DNA of 64,000 bases. Source: Aliisedimentitalea scapharcae (GTDB lineage: Bacteria > Pseudomonadota > Alphaproteobacteria > Rhodobacterales > Rhodobacteraceae). Positions 14,926-23,198 of the stretch are shown in pieces; positions within the stretch are counted from its first letter, which is position 1, and each line of letters starts with the position of its first letter. The notes beneath the pieces are model-generated. The model had not been told where the DNA came from and did no database searches. It saw only the letters and a program-made list of their open reading frames with translations. The DNA lies in NCBI RefSeq assembly GCF_045277565.1, contig NZ_CP123584.1, forward strand, positions 372,001-436,000. Reading direction: 5' to 3'. A program made the translations under genes and the position numbers.

Positions 14926-16854
14926 TCAGGCCCGTTTCTCTCCAATCGACGCGATGCCGAGAACGTCCAGAACCTTGGCTTCGATCTGGGGGGCGTTCAT
15001 GGCGGCGGTGGCGTACATGTCGGCGGGGCTGGATTGATCGATGAACGTATCGGGCAGCACCATTGCGCGGAATTTCAAGCCGTCGTCAAAGACACCCTCA
15101 TCGGCGAGCATCTGGGCCACATGGCTGCCGAACCCGCCCACGGCTCCTTCTTCGATGGTGATCAGGGCCTCGTGATCGGCGGCCAATTGCAGGATCATGT
15201 CACGGTCCAGCGGTTTGGCAAACCGCGCGTCGGCGATGGTGGGGGTGATGCCCTTGGCCGCCAGGGATTCGGCGGCTTTGCGCACCTCGCCCAGACGGGT
15301 GCCGAAGGACAGCAGCGCCACGCGTTTTCCGGTCTGGATCATCCGACCCTTGCCGATTTCCAGCACCTCGGGCGTTTCGGGCATTTCGACACCTTCGCCT
15401 TCGCCACGGGGATAGCGGAAGGCAATCGGGCCGGCGTCATGCGCGGCGGCGGTGGCAACCATATGCACCAATTCGGCCTCATCCGCGGCGGCCATGACGA
15501 CCATACCGGGCAGGTTGGACATGAACCCGATGTCGAATGACCCCGCGTGGGTCGCGCCATCTGCGCCGACCAACCCGGCACGGTCGATGGCAAAGCGCAC
15601 GGGCAGGCGTTGGATGGCCACGTCGTGCACCACCTGATCGTAGCCGCGTTGCAGGAAGGTCGAATACATCGCGCAGAACGGTTTCATCCCACCGGCAGCC
15701 AGCGCGGCGGCAAAGGTCACCCCATGCTGTTCGGCAATGCCCACGTCAAAACAGCGCGACGGATAGCGTTCGGCCATCAGGTTCAACCCGGTGCCGTCGG
15801 GCATCGCGGCGGTCACGGCACAGATCTTGTCATCCTTGGCGGCCAGTTTGACCAGCTCATCCCCGAAGACATTGGTGTAGGAGGGCGCGTTTGAGGGGGC
15901 CTTTTTCTGTTCGCCGGTGATGACGTCGAATTTGGCGGTGGCATGGCCCCGGTCGCGGGCGGCCTCGGCGGGGCCGTAGCCCTTGCCCTTTTTGGTCAGC
16001 ACGTGGATCAGCACCGGACCGGTGGCGCGCGCCTTGACCGTGCGCAGAACCGGCAGCAATTGGTGCAGGTCGTGCCCGTCGATGGGGCCGAGATAGGAGA
16101 AGCCCAGTGCCTCGAACAACGTACCACCCACGGCCATGCCTTTGAGCATGTCCTTGGCGCGTTTGGCCCCTTCGCGGAAGGGTTCGGGCAGCAGGGAGAC
16201 CGCGCCCTTAGCGGCGGCCTTGAGCTCCTGAAACGGTTCTTCGGCGTAAAGGCGCGACAGATAGGAGGACAGCGCGCCAACGGGGGGCGCAATGCTCATC
16301 TCGTTGTCGTTCAGGATCACGAACATGCGTTTGTCCAGATGCCCGGCATTGTTCATCGCCTCGAACGCCATGCCCGCCGACATCGACCCATCACCGATCA
16401 CGGCGATGGCATCGCCGTTGCCTTCGGGAATCACCCCGCCCAGATCGCGGGCGGTGGCAAAGCCCAATGCCGCGCTGATCGAGGTCGAGCTGTGCGCCGC
16501 ACCGAACGGGTCATAGGGAGATTCGGAGCGTTTGGTGAATCCGGACAGGCCGTCCTTCATCCGCAGGGTGCGGATGCGATCGCGCCGTTCGGTCAGGATC
16601 TTGTGCGGGTAACATTGGTGGGACACGTCCCAGATCAGCTTGTCCCGCGGGGTGTCGAACACCGCGTGCAATGCCACAGTCAATTCGACCACGCCCAGAC
16701 CTGCGCCCAGATGGCCGCCGGTGACGGACACGGCGGACACGGTTTCAGAACGCAATTCAGAGGCCAGTTGAATCAATTGGCCATCGCTGAGCGATTTCAG
16801 ATCAGCGGGGCGCTGGATCTGATCCAAAAGCGGGGTCTGGGGCCGGTCTGACAT
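14926..16854 (-). CDS. dxs: 1-deoxy-D-xylulose-5-phosphate synthase
   Basis: 642 residues, the normal length. It carries DVSHQCYPHKILTERR, the thiamine-diphosphate motif starting GDGSMSAGMAFEAMNN and continuing to LNDNEMSI, the transketolase pyrimidine domain with FDVGIAEQHGVTFAAALA and DRAGLVGADGATHAG, and a C-terminal transketolase domain with IEEGAVGGFGSHV. The enzyme condenses pyruvate and glyceraldehyde-3-phosphate in the first step of the MEP isoprenoid pathway. It is the last gene of the minus-strand row HDAC, xseB, ispA, dxs, 38 bp after ispA. Placing dxs beside ispA links precursor supply to prenyl diphosphate synthesis. Confidence 0.98.
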   Translation of the reverse strand: MSDRPQTPLLDQIQRPADLKSLSDGQLIQLASELRSETVSAVSVTGGHLGAGLGVVELTVALHAVFDTPRDKLIWDVSHQCYPHKILTERRDRIRTLRMKDGLSGFTKRSESPYDPFGAAHSSTSISAALGFATARDLGGVIPEGNGDAIAVIGDGSMSAGMAFEAMNNAGHLDKRMFVILNDNEMSIAPPVGALSSYLSRLYAEEPFQELKAAAKGAVSLLPEPFREGAKRAKDMLKGMAVGGTLFEALGFSYLGPIDGHDLHQLLPVLRTVKARATGPVLIHVLTKKGKGYGPAEAARDRGHATAKFDVITGEQKKAPSNAPSYTNVFGDELVKLAAKDDKICAVTAAMPDGTGLNLMAERYPSRCFDVGIAEQHGVTFAAALAAGGMKPFCAMYSTFLQRGYDQVVHDVAIQRLPVRFAIDRAGLVGADGATHAGSFDIGFMSNLPGMVVMAAADEAELVHMVATAAAHDAGPIAFRYPRGEGEGVEMPETPEVLEIGKGRMIQTGKRVALLSFGTRLGEVRKAAESLAAKGITPTIADARFAKPLDRDMILQLAADHEALITIEEGAVGGFGSHVAQMLADEGVFDDGLKFRAMVLPDTFIDQSSPADMYATAAMNAPQIEAKVLDVLGIASIGEKRA

Positions 16855-16892
16855 GGCGTCTCCACAAGGGTTCGCTGTGTGTGTTCGTTGGT

Positions 16893-17759
16893 TCAGCTGT
16901 CACGCGCAATAACGAAGCGTGCGGCTTCCTTCAAGGTTTCAGCCCGATCACCGTAAATTGCCAGCGCGTCGCAGGCCTGATCGGCCAGCTCGGCAGCGCG
17001 GGATTTGGCTGTTTCAAGCCCGAGCAGGGACACGAATGTTGCCTTGCCTGCATCGGCGTCCTTTTGCACGCGTTTGCCGACCTTTGCCTCGTCCCCTTCG
17101 ACATCCAAGATGTCGTCAGCGATCTGAAAGGCAAGACCCAGCGCATCGGCATACTGACGCAGGGCGGTGCTGTCGGCCCCGGACATCACCGCACCCGCAG
17201 TGGCGGACCAGGAGATCAGGCAGCCGGTTTTGCGGTTCTGCAGTTTGGTGATCTGATCCAGTGTCAGCGGTTCGCTGGCGGTTTCGGCCGCCATATCCAG
17301 CATCTGACCCGACACCATGCCGTCCTTGCCTGCGTCCTGTGCCAGGCCCCGGATCAGAGACAGCGCATTGGGGCCAAGGGTCGGATCGGACAGCAGTTCA
17401 AAGGCGAGGGTCTGGAGTGCGTCCCCGGCCAGCACGGCCAGGTCTTCGCCAAATTTGCGGTGCACGGTGGGCTGACCCCGGCGCAGGTCGTCATCGTCCA
17501 TGCAAGGCAGGTCGTCATGCACCAGAGAATAGGCATGGATGCATTCGATGGCCAGTGCCGCCCTGAGCGCCACCCCCTGGTCCACGTCATGCAACCGTGC
17601 GCTTGCCAGAACCAGGAACCCACGCAGCATCTTGCCTCCGACGATGGCATAGCGCATGGCCTCGAGCAGCCGGTCATCCCCGGCCAGCACTTTGTTGGCA
17701 TACCCGGTGACCAGACGCTGTGCGTCTGCCAGGGAATTGGCAAATTGGGTCGTGGTCAT
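16893..17759 (-). CDS. ispA: Polyprenyl (farnesyl/geranyl) diphosphate synthase
   Basis: 288 residues from the ATG at 17757-17759; the longer ORF reads back through xseB. Both aspartate-rich motifs are present: the first in VHDDLPCMDDDDLRRG near residue 80 and the second in IADDILDVEGDEAKVGK near residue 214. GGKMLRGFLVLA is the family's first conserved region (usually KRxRP, here MLRG, a small variant). Two short residues between the aspartates (DDLPCMDDDD) mark the bacterial type II FPP synthase. It elongates DMAPP and IPP. It starts 4 bp after the xseB stop and is followed by dxs. Confidence 0.95.
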   Translation of the reverse strand: MTTTQFANSLADAQRLVTGYANKVLAGDDRLLEAMRYAIVGGKMLRGFLVLASARLHDVDQGVALRAALAIECIHAYSLVHDDLPCMDDDDLRRGQPTVHRKFGEDLAVLAGDALQTLAFELLSDPTLGPNALSLIRGLAQDAGKDGMVSGQMLDMAAETASEPLTLDQITKLQNRKTGCLISWSATAGAVMSGADSTALRQYADALGLAFQIADDILDVEGDEAKVGKRVQKDADAGKATFVSLLGLETAKSRAAELADQACDALAIYGDRAETLKEAARFVIARDS

Positions 17760-17763
17760 GCAG

Positions 17764-18006
17764 TTATCCGGCATCCAGCGGGGCCGTGCCCATTGGGGTG
17801 CCCTCTTCATCCAATGTGATGGCGGCGACCTTTTCCTTGGCGCGCTGCAATTCATCCTTGCAGCGTTTTTTCAATGCTGCACCGCGTTCATAGAGCGAGA
17901 TCGACGCATCCAGCGCCACATCTCCGCGTTCCAGCTGATCGACCACAGTCTCCAGCTCTTTCATCGCCTGTTCAAAACTCATTTCTTCGACGGGGGTCTG
18001 GGTCAT
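17764..18006 (-). CDS. xseB: Exodeoxyribonuclease VII small subunit
   Basis: 80 residues, the usual size. The sequence has the XseB pattern: SFEQAMKELETVVDQLERGD, then LDASISLYERGAALKKRCKDEL, followed by an acidic tail. It forms the small-subunit part of exonuclease VII, which digests single-stranded DNA. The large subunit (xseA) is not in the window. The start overlaps the stop of the HDAC-family gene (ATGA), and the stop is 4 bp before ispA, a row conserved in many alphaproteobacteria. Confidence 0.95.
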   Translation of the reverse strand: MTQTPVEEMSFEQAMKELETVVDQLERGDVALDASISLYERGAALKKRCKDELQRAKEKVAAITLDEEGTPMGTAPLDAG

Positions 18007-18941
18007 GTTGCGGCCTTCATCAATTCTTGCACATGCGCCTTGGTTGCAGCGGCTAGGGCGTTCAGATCATATCCGCCTTCCAAAGTCGAGACGATACGCC
18101 CCTGGCACAGCTCATCGGCGAGCGCGCACAATTCGGCCGTGATCCAGGCAAAATCACCGGTGGACCAGTTCAGATTGGCCAGCGGGTCGTCCTGATGGGC
18201 ATCGAACCCGGCAGAGATGATGATCAGTTCGGGTTTGAAGGCGCGCAGGCGCGGGAAGGCCTGGGATTCATAGGCGGCTTTCATCTCGGCTCCGCCTGAA
18301 TCGGGGGCCAGCGGCATGTTCAGGATATTGCCGTGGGCGCCGTCTTCGTCGGGGCGGCCCGACCCGGGCCACAGCGGCATCTGCTGTGAGGTGATGACCA
18401 GGGCGCGCGGGTCGTCCCACAGCAGATCCTGGGTTCCGTTGCCGTGATGGACGTCGAAGTCAACCACGGCCACACGGTTCAGCCCGTGGTGATCCAGCGC
18501 GTGTTTCGCAGCCAGCGCCGCATTGCCAAACAGACAGAACCCCATCGCGGTTTCGGTTTCGGCGTGGTGCCCCGGCGGGCGTATCGCGGCAAAGGCATTC
18601 TGGACGTCCCCGCCCAGCACCATGTCCACGCCGCGCACCGCGGCGCCTGCCGCGCGAAAAGCCGCGTCCAACGATCCCGGAGACAGGAACGTATCGCCGT
18701 CGATCTGTGCAAATCCATCCGAGGGCAAGCCCCGACGCAGGTTGTCCAGATAACCTGCGGGATGGACACGCAGAATGTCGTCTTCAGCCGCCATCGGGGC
18801 CGATACACGGATCAGGTCGAGCGGTTCCAGCGCATGCAGGACATGTTCCAGCCGCGCCACCCGCTCCGGGTGACCCTGTGGCGTTACATGGGTCAGGCAA
18901 TCGGCATGGGTGATGAGGGCCGTTTTTGCGGCGTTGGTCAT
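18003..18941 (-). CDS. Histone deacetylase/acetoin utilization family deacylase
   Basis: 312 residues from the ATG at 18939-18941 (a TTG at 18968 is the next option). All zinc-site motifs of the class II-like HDAC family are visible: RPPGHHAE near residue 133, VVDFDVHHGNGTQDLLW near 165 (Asp and His ligands), ISAGFDAHQDDPLANL near 245, and LEGGYDL near 288 with the catalytic-site Tyr. In bacteria these enzymes remove acyl groups from small molecules such as acetylated polyamines, or from proteins. No histones are involved and the substrate here is not known. First gene of the row leading to xseB, ispA and dxs. Confidence 0.92.
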   Translation of the reverse strand: MTNAAKTALITHADCLTHVTPQGHPERVARLEHVLHALEPLDLIRVSAPMAAEDDILRVHPAGYLDNLRRGLPSDGFAQIDGDTFLSPGSLDAAFRAAGAAVRGVDMVLGGDVQNAFAAIRPPGHHAETETAMGFCLFGNAALAAKHALDHHGLNRVAVVDFDVHHGNGTQDLLWDDPRALVITSQQMPLWPGSGRPDEDGAHGNILNMPLAPDSGGAEMKAAYESQAFPRLRAFKPELIIISAGFDAHQDDPLANLNWSTGDFAWITAELCALADELCQGRIVSTLEGGYDLNALAAATKAHVQELMKAAT

Positions 18942-19068
18942 GGGGAGATGGTCCTGTCGCGGCGTCAAGATGGGGCGAGATTAGTTTGCAATCCGAGCAG
19001 GGGAAACCGGTTTTTTATGCACCATTGCCCGAGAGGGGCCGGGGCTGTGCCCCGTGGCCGTTTCGGAC

Positions 19069-19120
19069 TTGGGGCTCTGCCCCAAACCCCGAGGTATTTG
19101 GGACCAGAAAGAAGCAGCAG
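19069..19120. repeat. Dispersed GC-rich repeat, copy A
   Basis: A hairpin TTGGGGCTCTGCCCCAA is followed by ACCCCGAGGTATTTGGGACC and then AGAAAGAAGCAGCAG. The same element recurs at 27515-27580 and 35461-35533. This copy lacks the second, inner hairpin found in the other two. It lies between two minus-strand genes, downstream of the small secreted-protein gene. Confidence 0.75.
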
Positions 19121-19191
19121 GCCCGTCAGCCCGAAAGGGTGCGCGCAGCCCCTGGTTCCCGGTTTTACGCAACTACAGCGGTCTGGCGTGC

Positions 19192-19677
19192 TCAGCCCAT
19201 TTCGTCCTGACAGGCGATGGCGGCTTCGAGGCCGACCATGGTGCCGCCGAGGTCAATGGCCATGACTTCGCCGTGTTCGTTATACAGTGTCATCGTATAT
19301 TTTGCCGCGATATCGAACAGGAAATCGGAGTTGGTAAAATAGATGTCGGCACCGGGCACGTCGTTCAGGTAAATGCCTTGGGCTTCGCCTTCGTATTCCT
19401 GACCGTCCAGATCAAAGAGGATCGGATATGTTTCGCCTTCGACGATGTCCCCCCAGGATTCATTGAAAGCGGTGATGTAGCCCGCGCCTTCGGTGCGATC
19501 AAATCCGATGCGGACAACGCTGCCATCCTGATACGCTGCCTGAATCAGGCATCCGTCGCCCAGTGTCGGGTCAATCATTACGTCCCAGCCCCCGGCTTCG
19601 CCCCAGGGTTCAAGTTGCTGTGCCACAGCGCAAAATGGCAGCGCGGCCAGAAACAGGGTGGTCGTCAGGATTTTCAT
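19192..19677 (-). CDS. Small secreted protein of unknown function
   Basis: 161 residues from the ATG at 19675-19677, which has GGAGG about 8 bp upstream on the minus strand; the longer ORF start has none. A clear Sec signal peptide (MKILTTTLFLAALPFCAVA, cleavage expected before QQ) precedes a mature domain of about 140 residues. The mature part has two cysteines that could form a disulfide (in DGCLIQAA and IACQDEMG), and alternating hydrophobic/acidic segments suggestive of beta structure. I recognise no family motif. It is isolated, between the HDAC-led row and petR, and probably periplasmic. Confidence 0.8.
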   Translation of the reverse strand: MKILTTTLFLAALPFCAVAQQLEPWGEAGGWDVMIDPTLGDGCLIQAAYQDGSVVRIGFDRTEGAGYITAFNESWGDIVEGETYPILFDLDGQEYEGEAQGIYLNDVPGADIYFTNSDFLFDIAAKYTMTLYNEHGEVMAIDLGGTMVGLEAAIACQDEMG

Positions 19678-19865
19678 TTCGTGTCCTCCATAGTGCGGCG
19701 GCTGCTGCATCTGTGCGGAGCAGGTGCAGCGTCGATTTTAGCCGCGCGGGTCGATCAACTGGAATTCATGCACCCAGAATACACGGGCGATGCGGGTTTG
19801 TCTTTTCTTAATCCATGAGCTGTTGGCCCAGGGGTGTTCGGCCCGCCAGCCGCGGTGGGTCAGGA

Positions 19866-20567
19866 TCAATCCGGTGCCAGCATGTAGCCCGCGCCGCGCA
19901 CGGTTTGCAGGTACCGCGGCTGTTTGGGGTTGGGTTCGATCTTGCGCCGCAGGCGGGTGATCTGCACATCCACAGCGCGTTCCTGTGCCTGTCCCCGGTC
20001 GCGCCCCAGGTCTTCGACCAGCTTGGCCCGGCTGATTGGTTCGCCGGGTTGCGCGGAAAAGATCTTCATCAATTGGGTCTCTGTGGCAGTCAGCCGGACC
20101 AGCGCGTCGCCCTGCCACATTTCGCTGCGTTCGATATCGTAGCGGATCGGGCCCAGGTGCAGGATCTTTGGCACGGTGTCCTGGACAGGGGTTTCAGGCA
20201 TGCGGCGCAGAATGGCATTGATCCTGAGCAAAAGCTCCTTGGGTTCAAAGGGTTTGACCAAGTAATCGTCTGCCCCGGCCTCCAGCCCGGCAATCCGGTG
20301 TTCGGTCTCGCCTTTGGCGGTCAAAAGCATGACGGGGGTGGTGTTGGTCTCGCGGATGGCGCGGGTCAGGCTGACGCCGTCTTCTCCGGGCATCATCACG
20401 TCGATCACGATCAGATCGAAATCCAACCCGGACAAGACCCGCCGGGCGTGGGCGGCATCCCGTGCAGCGGTGACCAAAAACCCGTTGCGGACCAGAAATT
20501 TCTTGAGCAGATCCCGGATGCGTTCATCATCATCCACGATCAGCAGGTGGGCGTCCAAATCACTCAT
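19866..20567 (-). CDS. petR: OmpR family response regulator, PetR-like
   Basis: 233 residues. Receiver domain 1-125 with acidic pocket VDDDE (Asp12-14), phospho-acceptor Asp56 in LIVIDVMMPGEDG, and Lys in DYLVKPFEPKELL; winged-helix DNA-binding domain from about 135 with RAVDVQITRLRRKIEPNPKQPRYLQTVRGAGYML. Its pairing with a MarR-type gene (start overlapping that gene's stop, ATGA) resembles the petP-petR pair described upstream of the cytochrome bc1 operon in Rhodobacter capsulatus, where petR was needed for photosynthetic and respiratory growth. Here petABC lies about 12 kb away rather than adjacent. The name is assigned from this arrangement and family similarity, not by comparison with the actual sequence. 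No histidine kinase is adjacent. Confidence 0.8.
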   Translation of the reverse strand: MSDLDAHLLIVDDDERIRDLLKKFLVRNGFLVTAARDAAHARRVLSGLDFDLIVIDVMMPGEDGVSLTRAIRETNTTPVMLLTAKGETEHRIAGLEAGADDYLVKPFEPKELLLRINAILRRMPETPVQDTVPKILHLGPIRYDIERSEMWQGDALVRLTATETQLMKIFSAQPGEPISRAKLVEDLGRDRGQAQERAVDVQITRLRRKIEPNPKQPRYLQTVRGAGYMLAPD

Positions 20568-21076
20568 GTGCTGCTATCCCGCAATTTTCCATAGGCCCGG
20601 CGCATGTCCGGATCCATCATGGCCTCGAGAACCTTTTTAAAACCTGAAACTGCATCCGGGCCAGCTTCCTTGTAGGCGGCCCGCATCCGGGTGCGCTGGG
20701 CGTCAGAGAGTTTTGATTCCAGAGTGCGCCCATCTTCGGTCAGGAACAAGTGACGTTCGCGTTTGTCGACGGTGCCCACCCGGCTTTCGACCAACCCGTC
20801 ATCGATCAGGGTGCGCAGCACCCGGTTCAACGATTGTTTGGTGACACCAAGGATGGCCAGCAGGTTGTTCACCGTGGTGCCCGGCGCGCGGTTGATGAAA
20901 TGGATCGCCCGGTGATGGGCCCGCCCATAGGCCATTTCCACCAGAATGCGGTCCGGATCCGCGGTGAACCCGCGATAGGCAAAGAACATTGCCTCGATTC
21001 CCTGACGCAGTTGTTCATCCGTCAGAAACAGCAGGCTTTCGCCGCCAAACCCCGGCGCTGATCGACCCTCAGACAT
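20564..21076 (-). CDS. petP: MarR family transcriptional regulator, PetP-like
   Basis: 170 residues. The MarR winged helix lies around residues 45-110: RAHHRAIHFINRAPGTTVNNLL, then GVTKQSLNRVLRTLIDDGLVE and the wing DKRERHLFLTEDGR. Its 3' end overlaps the petR-like start by 4 bp, giving translational coupling. It is divergent from ilvE, a pairing I remember in several Rhodobacteraceae genomes. In R. capsulatus the corresponding PetP protein is encoded just before PetR. The shared promoter region with ilvE (21077-21236) contains direct repeats described separately. The ligand is unknown. Confidence 0.78.
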   Translation of the reverse strand: MSEGRSAPGFGGESLLFLTDEQLRQGIEAMFFAYRGFTADPDRILVEMAYGRAHHRAIHFINRAPGTTVNNLLAILGVTKQSLNRVLRTLIDDGLVESRVGTVDKRERHLFLTEDGRTLESKLSDAQRTRMRAAYKEAGPDAVSGFKKVLEAMMDPDMRRAYGKLRDSST

Positions 21077-21121
21077 GGCTCGTGTCCTTTTCTGGTTTTG
21101 TTACAGTTTAAGTCAGCCTTG

Positions 21122-21204
21122 TTGACATTCCAAGAGCAAAGAGGTATCGAATCGCTGTTTTGGCGCAATATTATGTCCGGTTCGGTCGTAAAGAGCGCAA
21201 TATT
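21122..21204 (+). promoter_or_regulatory. Probable ilvE promoter with two GCGCAATATT direct repeats
   Basis: TTGACA at 21122-21127 and TATCGA at 21145-21150 are 17 bp apart, a sigma70-type spacing facing ilvE. Downstream, GCGCAATATT occurs at 21163-21172 and again at 21195-21204, a 32-bp step (about three helical turns). The repeats lie between the promoter and the ilvE start and may bind the divergently encoded MarR-type protein. Confidence 0.4.
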
Positions 21205-21236
21205 CGTAAAGCAACCCCGCGTCAGGAGGATTTGGT

Positions 21237-22103
21237 ATGTCGGGTTATGATGATCGGGACGGTCTGATCTGGATGGATGGAGAGATGGTCAATTGGCGTG
21301 ATGCCAAGGTCCATATTCTGACTCATGCCATGCATTATGCCAGTTCCGTATTTGAAGGCGAACGGGCGTATAACGGCAAGATTTTCAAAAGCCGCGAACA
21401 CTCCGAGCGGTTGATTGCCTCCGCCGAGGCGCTGGACATGCCGATGCCCTATACGGTCGATCAGATCGAAGCGGCCAAGGAAGAAACGCTGAAGGCCAGC
21501 GGTCTGACCGACGCCTATGTGCGTGCGTTGGTCTGGCGTGGGTCGGGCGAAGACATGGGTGTCGCATCGGCCAAGAACCCGGTTCGGATGGCGATCGCCG
21601 TCTGGGGCTGGGGCGCCTATTACGGCGACGCCAAGATGAAAGGCGCCAAGCTGGACATCGCGGAATGGAAACGGCCCAGCCCGGAAACCATTCCGGTTCA
21701 TGCCAAGGCCGCCGGTCTGTACATGATCTGCACCATCTCCAAGCACAAGGCCGAAGCCAAAGGCTGTTCGGATGCGTTGTTCATGGATTGGCGCGGTTAT
21801 GTAGCCGAAGCCACCGGTGCCAACGTGTTTTTCGTCAAGGGTGGCGAAGTGCACACACCGCTGGCCGATTGCTTTTTGAACGGGATCACCCGGCAGACCG
21901 TGATCGGGATGCTCAAGGACAAGGGCATCACCGTGCATGAACGTCGGATCAAACCCGAAGAGATGGCGGATTTCGAACAGTGCTGGCTGACAGGTACTGC
22001 GGCCGAGGTGACTCCGGTGGGGCAGATCGGGGATTATACGTTCGAGGTTGGTGATCTGACCCGTGGAATTGCCGAAGATTACGAGAAGCTGGTACGCAGC
22101 TGA
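21237..22103 (+). CDS. ilvE: Branched-chain amino acid aminotransferase
   Basis: 288 residues, start ATG at 21237 with AGGAGG upstream (ribosome site in gtcaggaggatttggt). It is a fold-type IV PLP aminotransferase: HILTHAMHYASSVFEGERAY near residue 30, the PLP-lysine region TISKHKAEAKGCSDALF near 170 (as in IlvE, the aminotransferase motif continues into EATGANVFFVKGG), and LTGTAAEVTPVG near 250. The enzyme interconverts valine, leucine and isoleucine with their 2-oxo acids. Divergent from the MarR/OmpR regulator pair and followed by a strong hairpin. Confidence 0.96.
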   Translation: MSGYDDRDGLIWMDGEMVNWRDAKVHILTHAMHYASSVFEGERAYNGKIFKSREHSERLIASAEALDMPMPYTVDQIEAAKEETLKASGLTDAYVRALVWRGSGEDMGVASAKNPVRMAIAVWGWGAYYGDAKMKGAKLDIAEWKRPSPETIPVHAKAAGLYMICTISKHKAEAKGCSDALFMDWRGYVAEATGANVFFVKGGEVHTPLADCFLNGITRQTVIGMLKDKGITVHERRIKPEEMADFEQCWLTGTAAEVTPVGQIGDYTFEVGDLTRGIAEDYEKLVRS

Positions 22104-22127
22104 TCTCACGCGACTTGGGGTTTGAAA

Positions 22128-22151
22128 ACGGGCGTCCATATGGGCGCCCGT
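22128..22151. terminator. Bidirectional terminator hairpin after ilvE
   Basis: ACGGGCG(T)CCA at 22128-22138 pairs with TGGGCGCCCGT (22141-22151) apart from one mismatch, followed by TATTTCGTTT. It separates ilvE from the convergent DMT transporter gene. Confidence 0.75.
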
Positions 22152-22164
22152 ATTTCGTTTGCGC

Positions 22165-23103
22165 TCAATTCTTTGGGTCTGTTGCAGCGCGGGTGCGGCG
22201 GCGGTCCAGGCCCAGGCGGCTTTCGCGCCAGATGACCAGGATGTTGCCGGCAATGACCAAGGTCGCCCCGGCCAGCATGACCCAGGTCGGTAATTCCGCG
22301 AACCAGACATAGCCGATGATGATGGCAAACAGCATCGACATATAGTCATAGGGCGCCAGCATCGACGCCGGGCCAAAACGATAGGAAGAGGTCACAAGGA
22401 TCTGTGCGATACCGCCGACCAAACCGGCCCCAATCAGCAGCAGGGTCGTTTGCAGGTCCGGCACCACCCAGCCAAATGGCAGGGTCAGCAGGGACAGACC
22501 GGATGCGGTGGCCGAGAAATAGAATACGATGGCTGCGGTGTGGTCTGTCTGGACCAGCTTGCGCAGGTGGATCTGGACCATCGCCCGGGCCATGGTCGCG
22601 AGCAGAACGCAGATCGCGCCCAGCGTGGCGGTATCGCTCATGTCTGCGCCGCCGCCCAACCGGGGCCAGATCATGATCAACACCCCGACCAACCCGATGG
22701 CCACCGCAGACAGGCGCACCAACCGGATTGTTTCGCCCAGCAAAAGCGCTGCGAGGATGACTGTAAAAATGGGGGTGGCATAGCCGATGGCCGTGACTTC
22801 GGGCAGCGGCAGCAACCCCAAACCGGTAAATGTCAGCGCCATCGCAGATGTCCCCAACACCCCACGCCAGACGTGACCCATCGGATTCTTGGCAACAAAC
22901 CCGTGGCGCAAGTCGCCCCGGATCGCCAACCAGACAACGATGACGGGAATCGCAAAGAACGAGCGGAAGAACACCGCTTCGCCCGCAGGCACAACATCCG
23001 ATGTCGCCTTGATCACACCGGACATGGCAGTAAACAGGCCGATGGCGGTCACTTTGAGAAAAACCGCGAGAATCGGTCGATGCGATGTTAATGATTGTGC
23101 CAT
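22165..23103 (-). CDS. EamA/DMT family transporter
   Basis: 312 residues from the ATG at 23101-23103; the longer ORF extends into the divergent synthetase promoter. Ten membrane segments in two EamA domains: LFTAMSGVIKATSDVVPAGE starts the first, and the second includes LLLIGAGLVGGIAQILVTSS and LAPYDYMSMLFAIIIGYVWF. The sequence resembles the group typified by RarD/YdcZ-like and S-adenosylmethionine uptake-type DMT proteins found in many alphaproteobacteria (conserved GEAVFFRSFFAIP). The substrate cannot be told. A polar C-terminal tail rich in Arg follows the last segment. Divergent from matB with 95 bp between. Confidence 0.86.
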   Translation of the reverse strand: MAQSLTSHRPILAVFLKVTAIGLFTAMSGVIKATSDVVPAGEAVFFRSFFAIPVIVVWLAIRGDLRHGFVAKNPMGHVWRGVLGTSAMALTFTGLGLLPLPEVTAIGYATPIFTVILAALLLGETIRLVRLSAVAIGLVGVLIMIWPRLGGGADMSDTATLGAICVLLATMARAMVQIHLRKLVQTDHTAAIVFYFSATASGLSLLTLPFGWVVPDLQTTLLLIGAGLVGGIAQILVTSSYRFGPASMLAPYDYMSMLFAIIIGYVWFAELPTWVMLAGATLVIAGNILVIWRESRLGLDRRRTRAATDPKN

Positions 23104-23198
23104 GGCCGCGACCCTGCGCCTCAGCGACCGAAAGATCAACGGGTTGATTTTGCTTTGCCGCATGACGCAAAACGGAGCCATCAGCCGGAGCGACCAGA

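Noticed and set aside
19738..20118. 126-codon minus-strand ORF near petR
   Set aside because: It is in another frame of the petR-like gene's 3' half, lacks a ribosome site and has no family resemblance.
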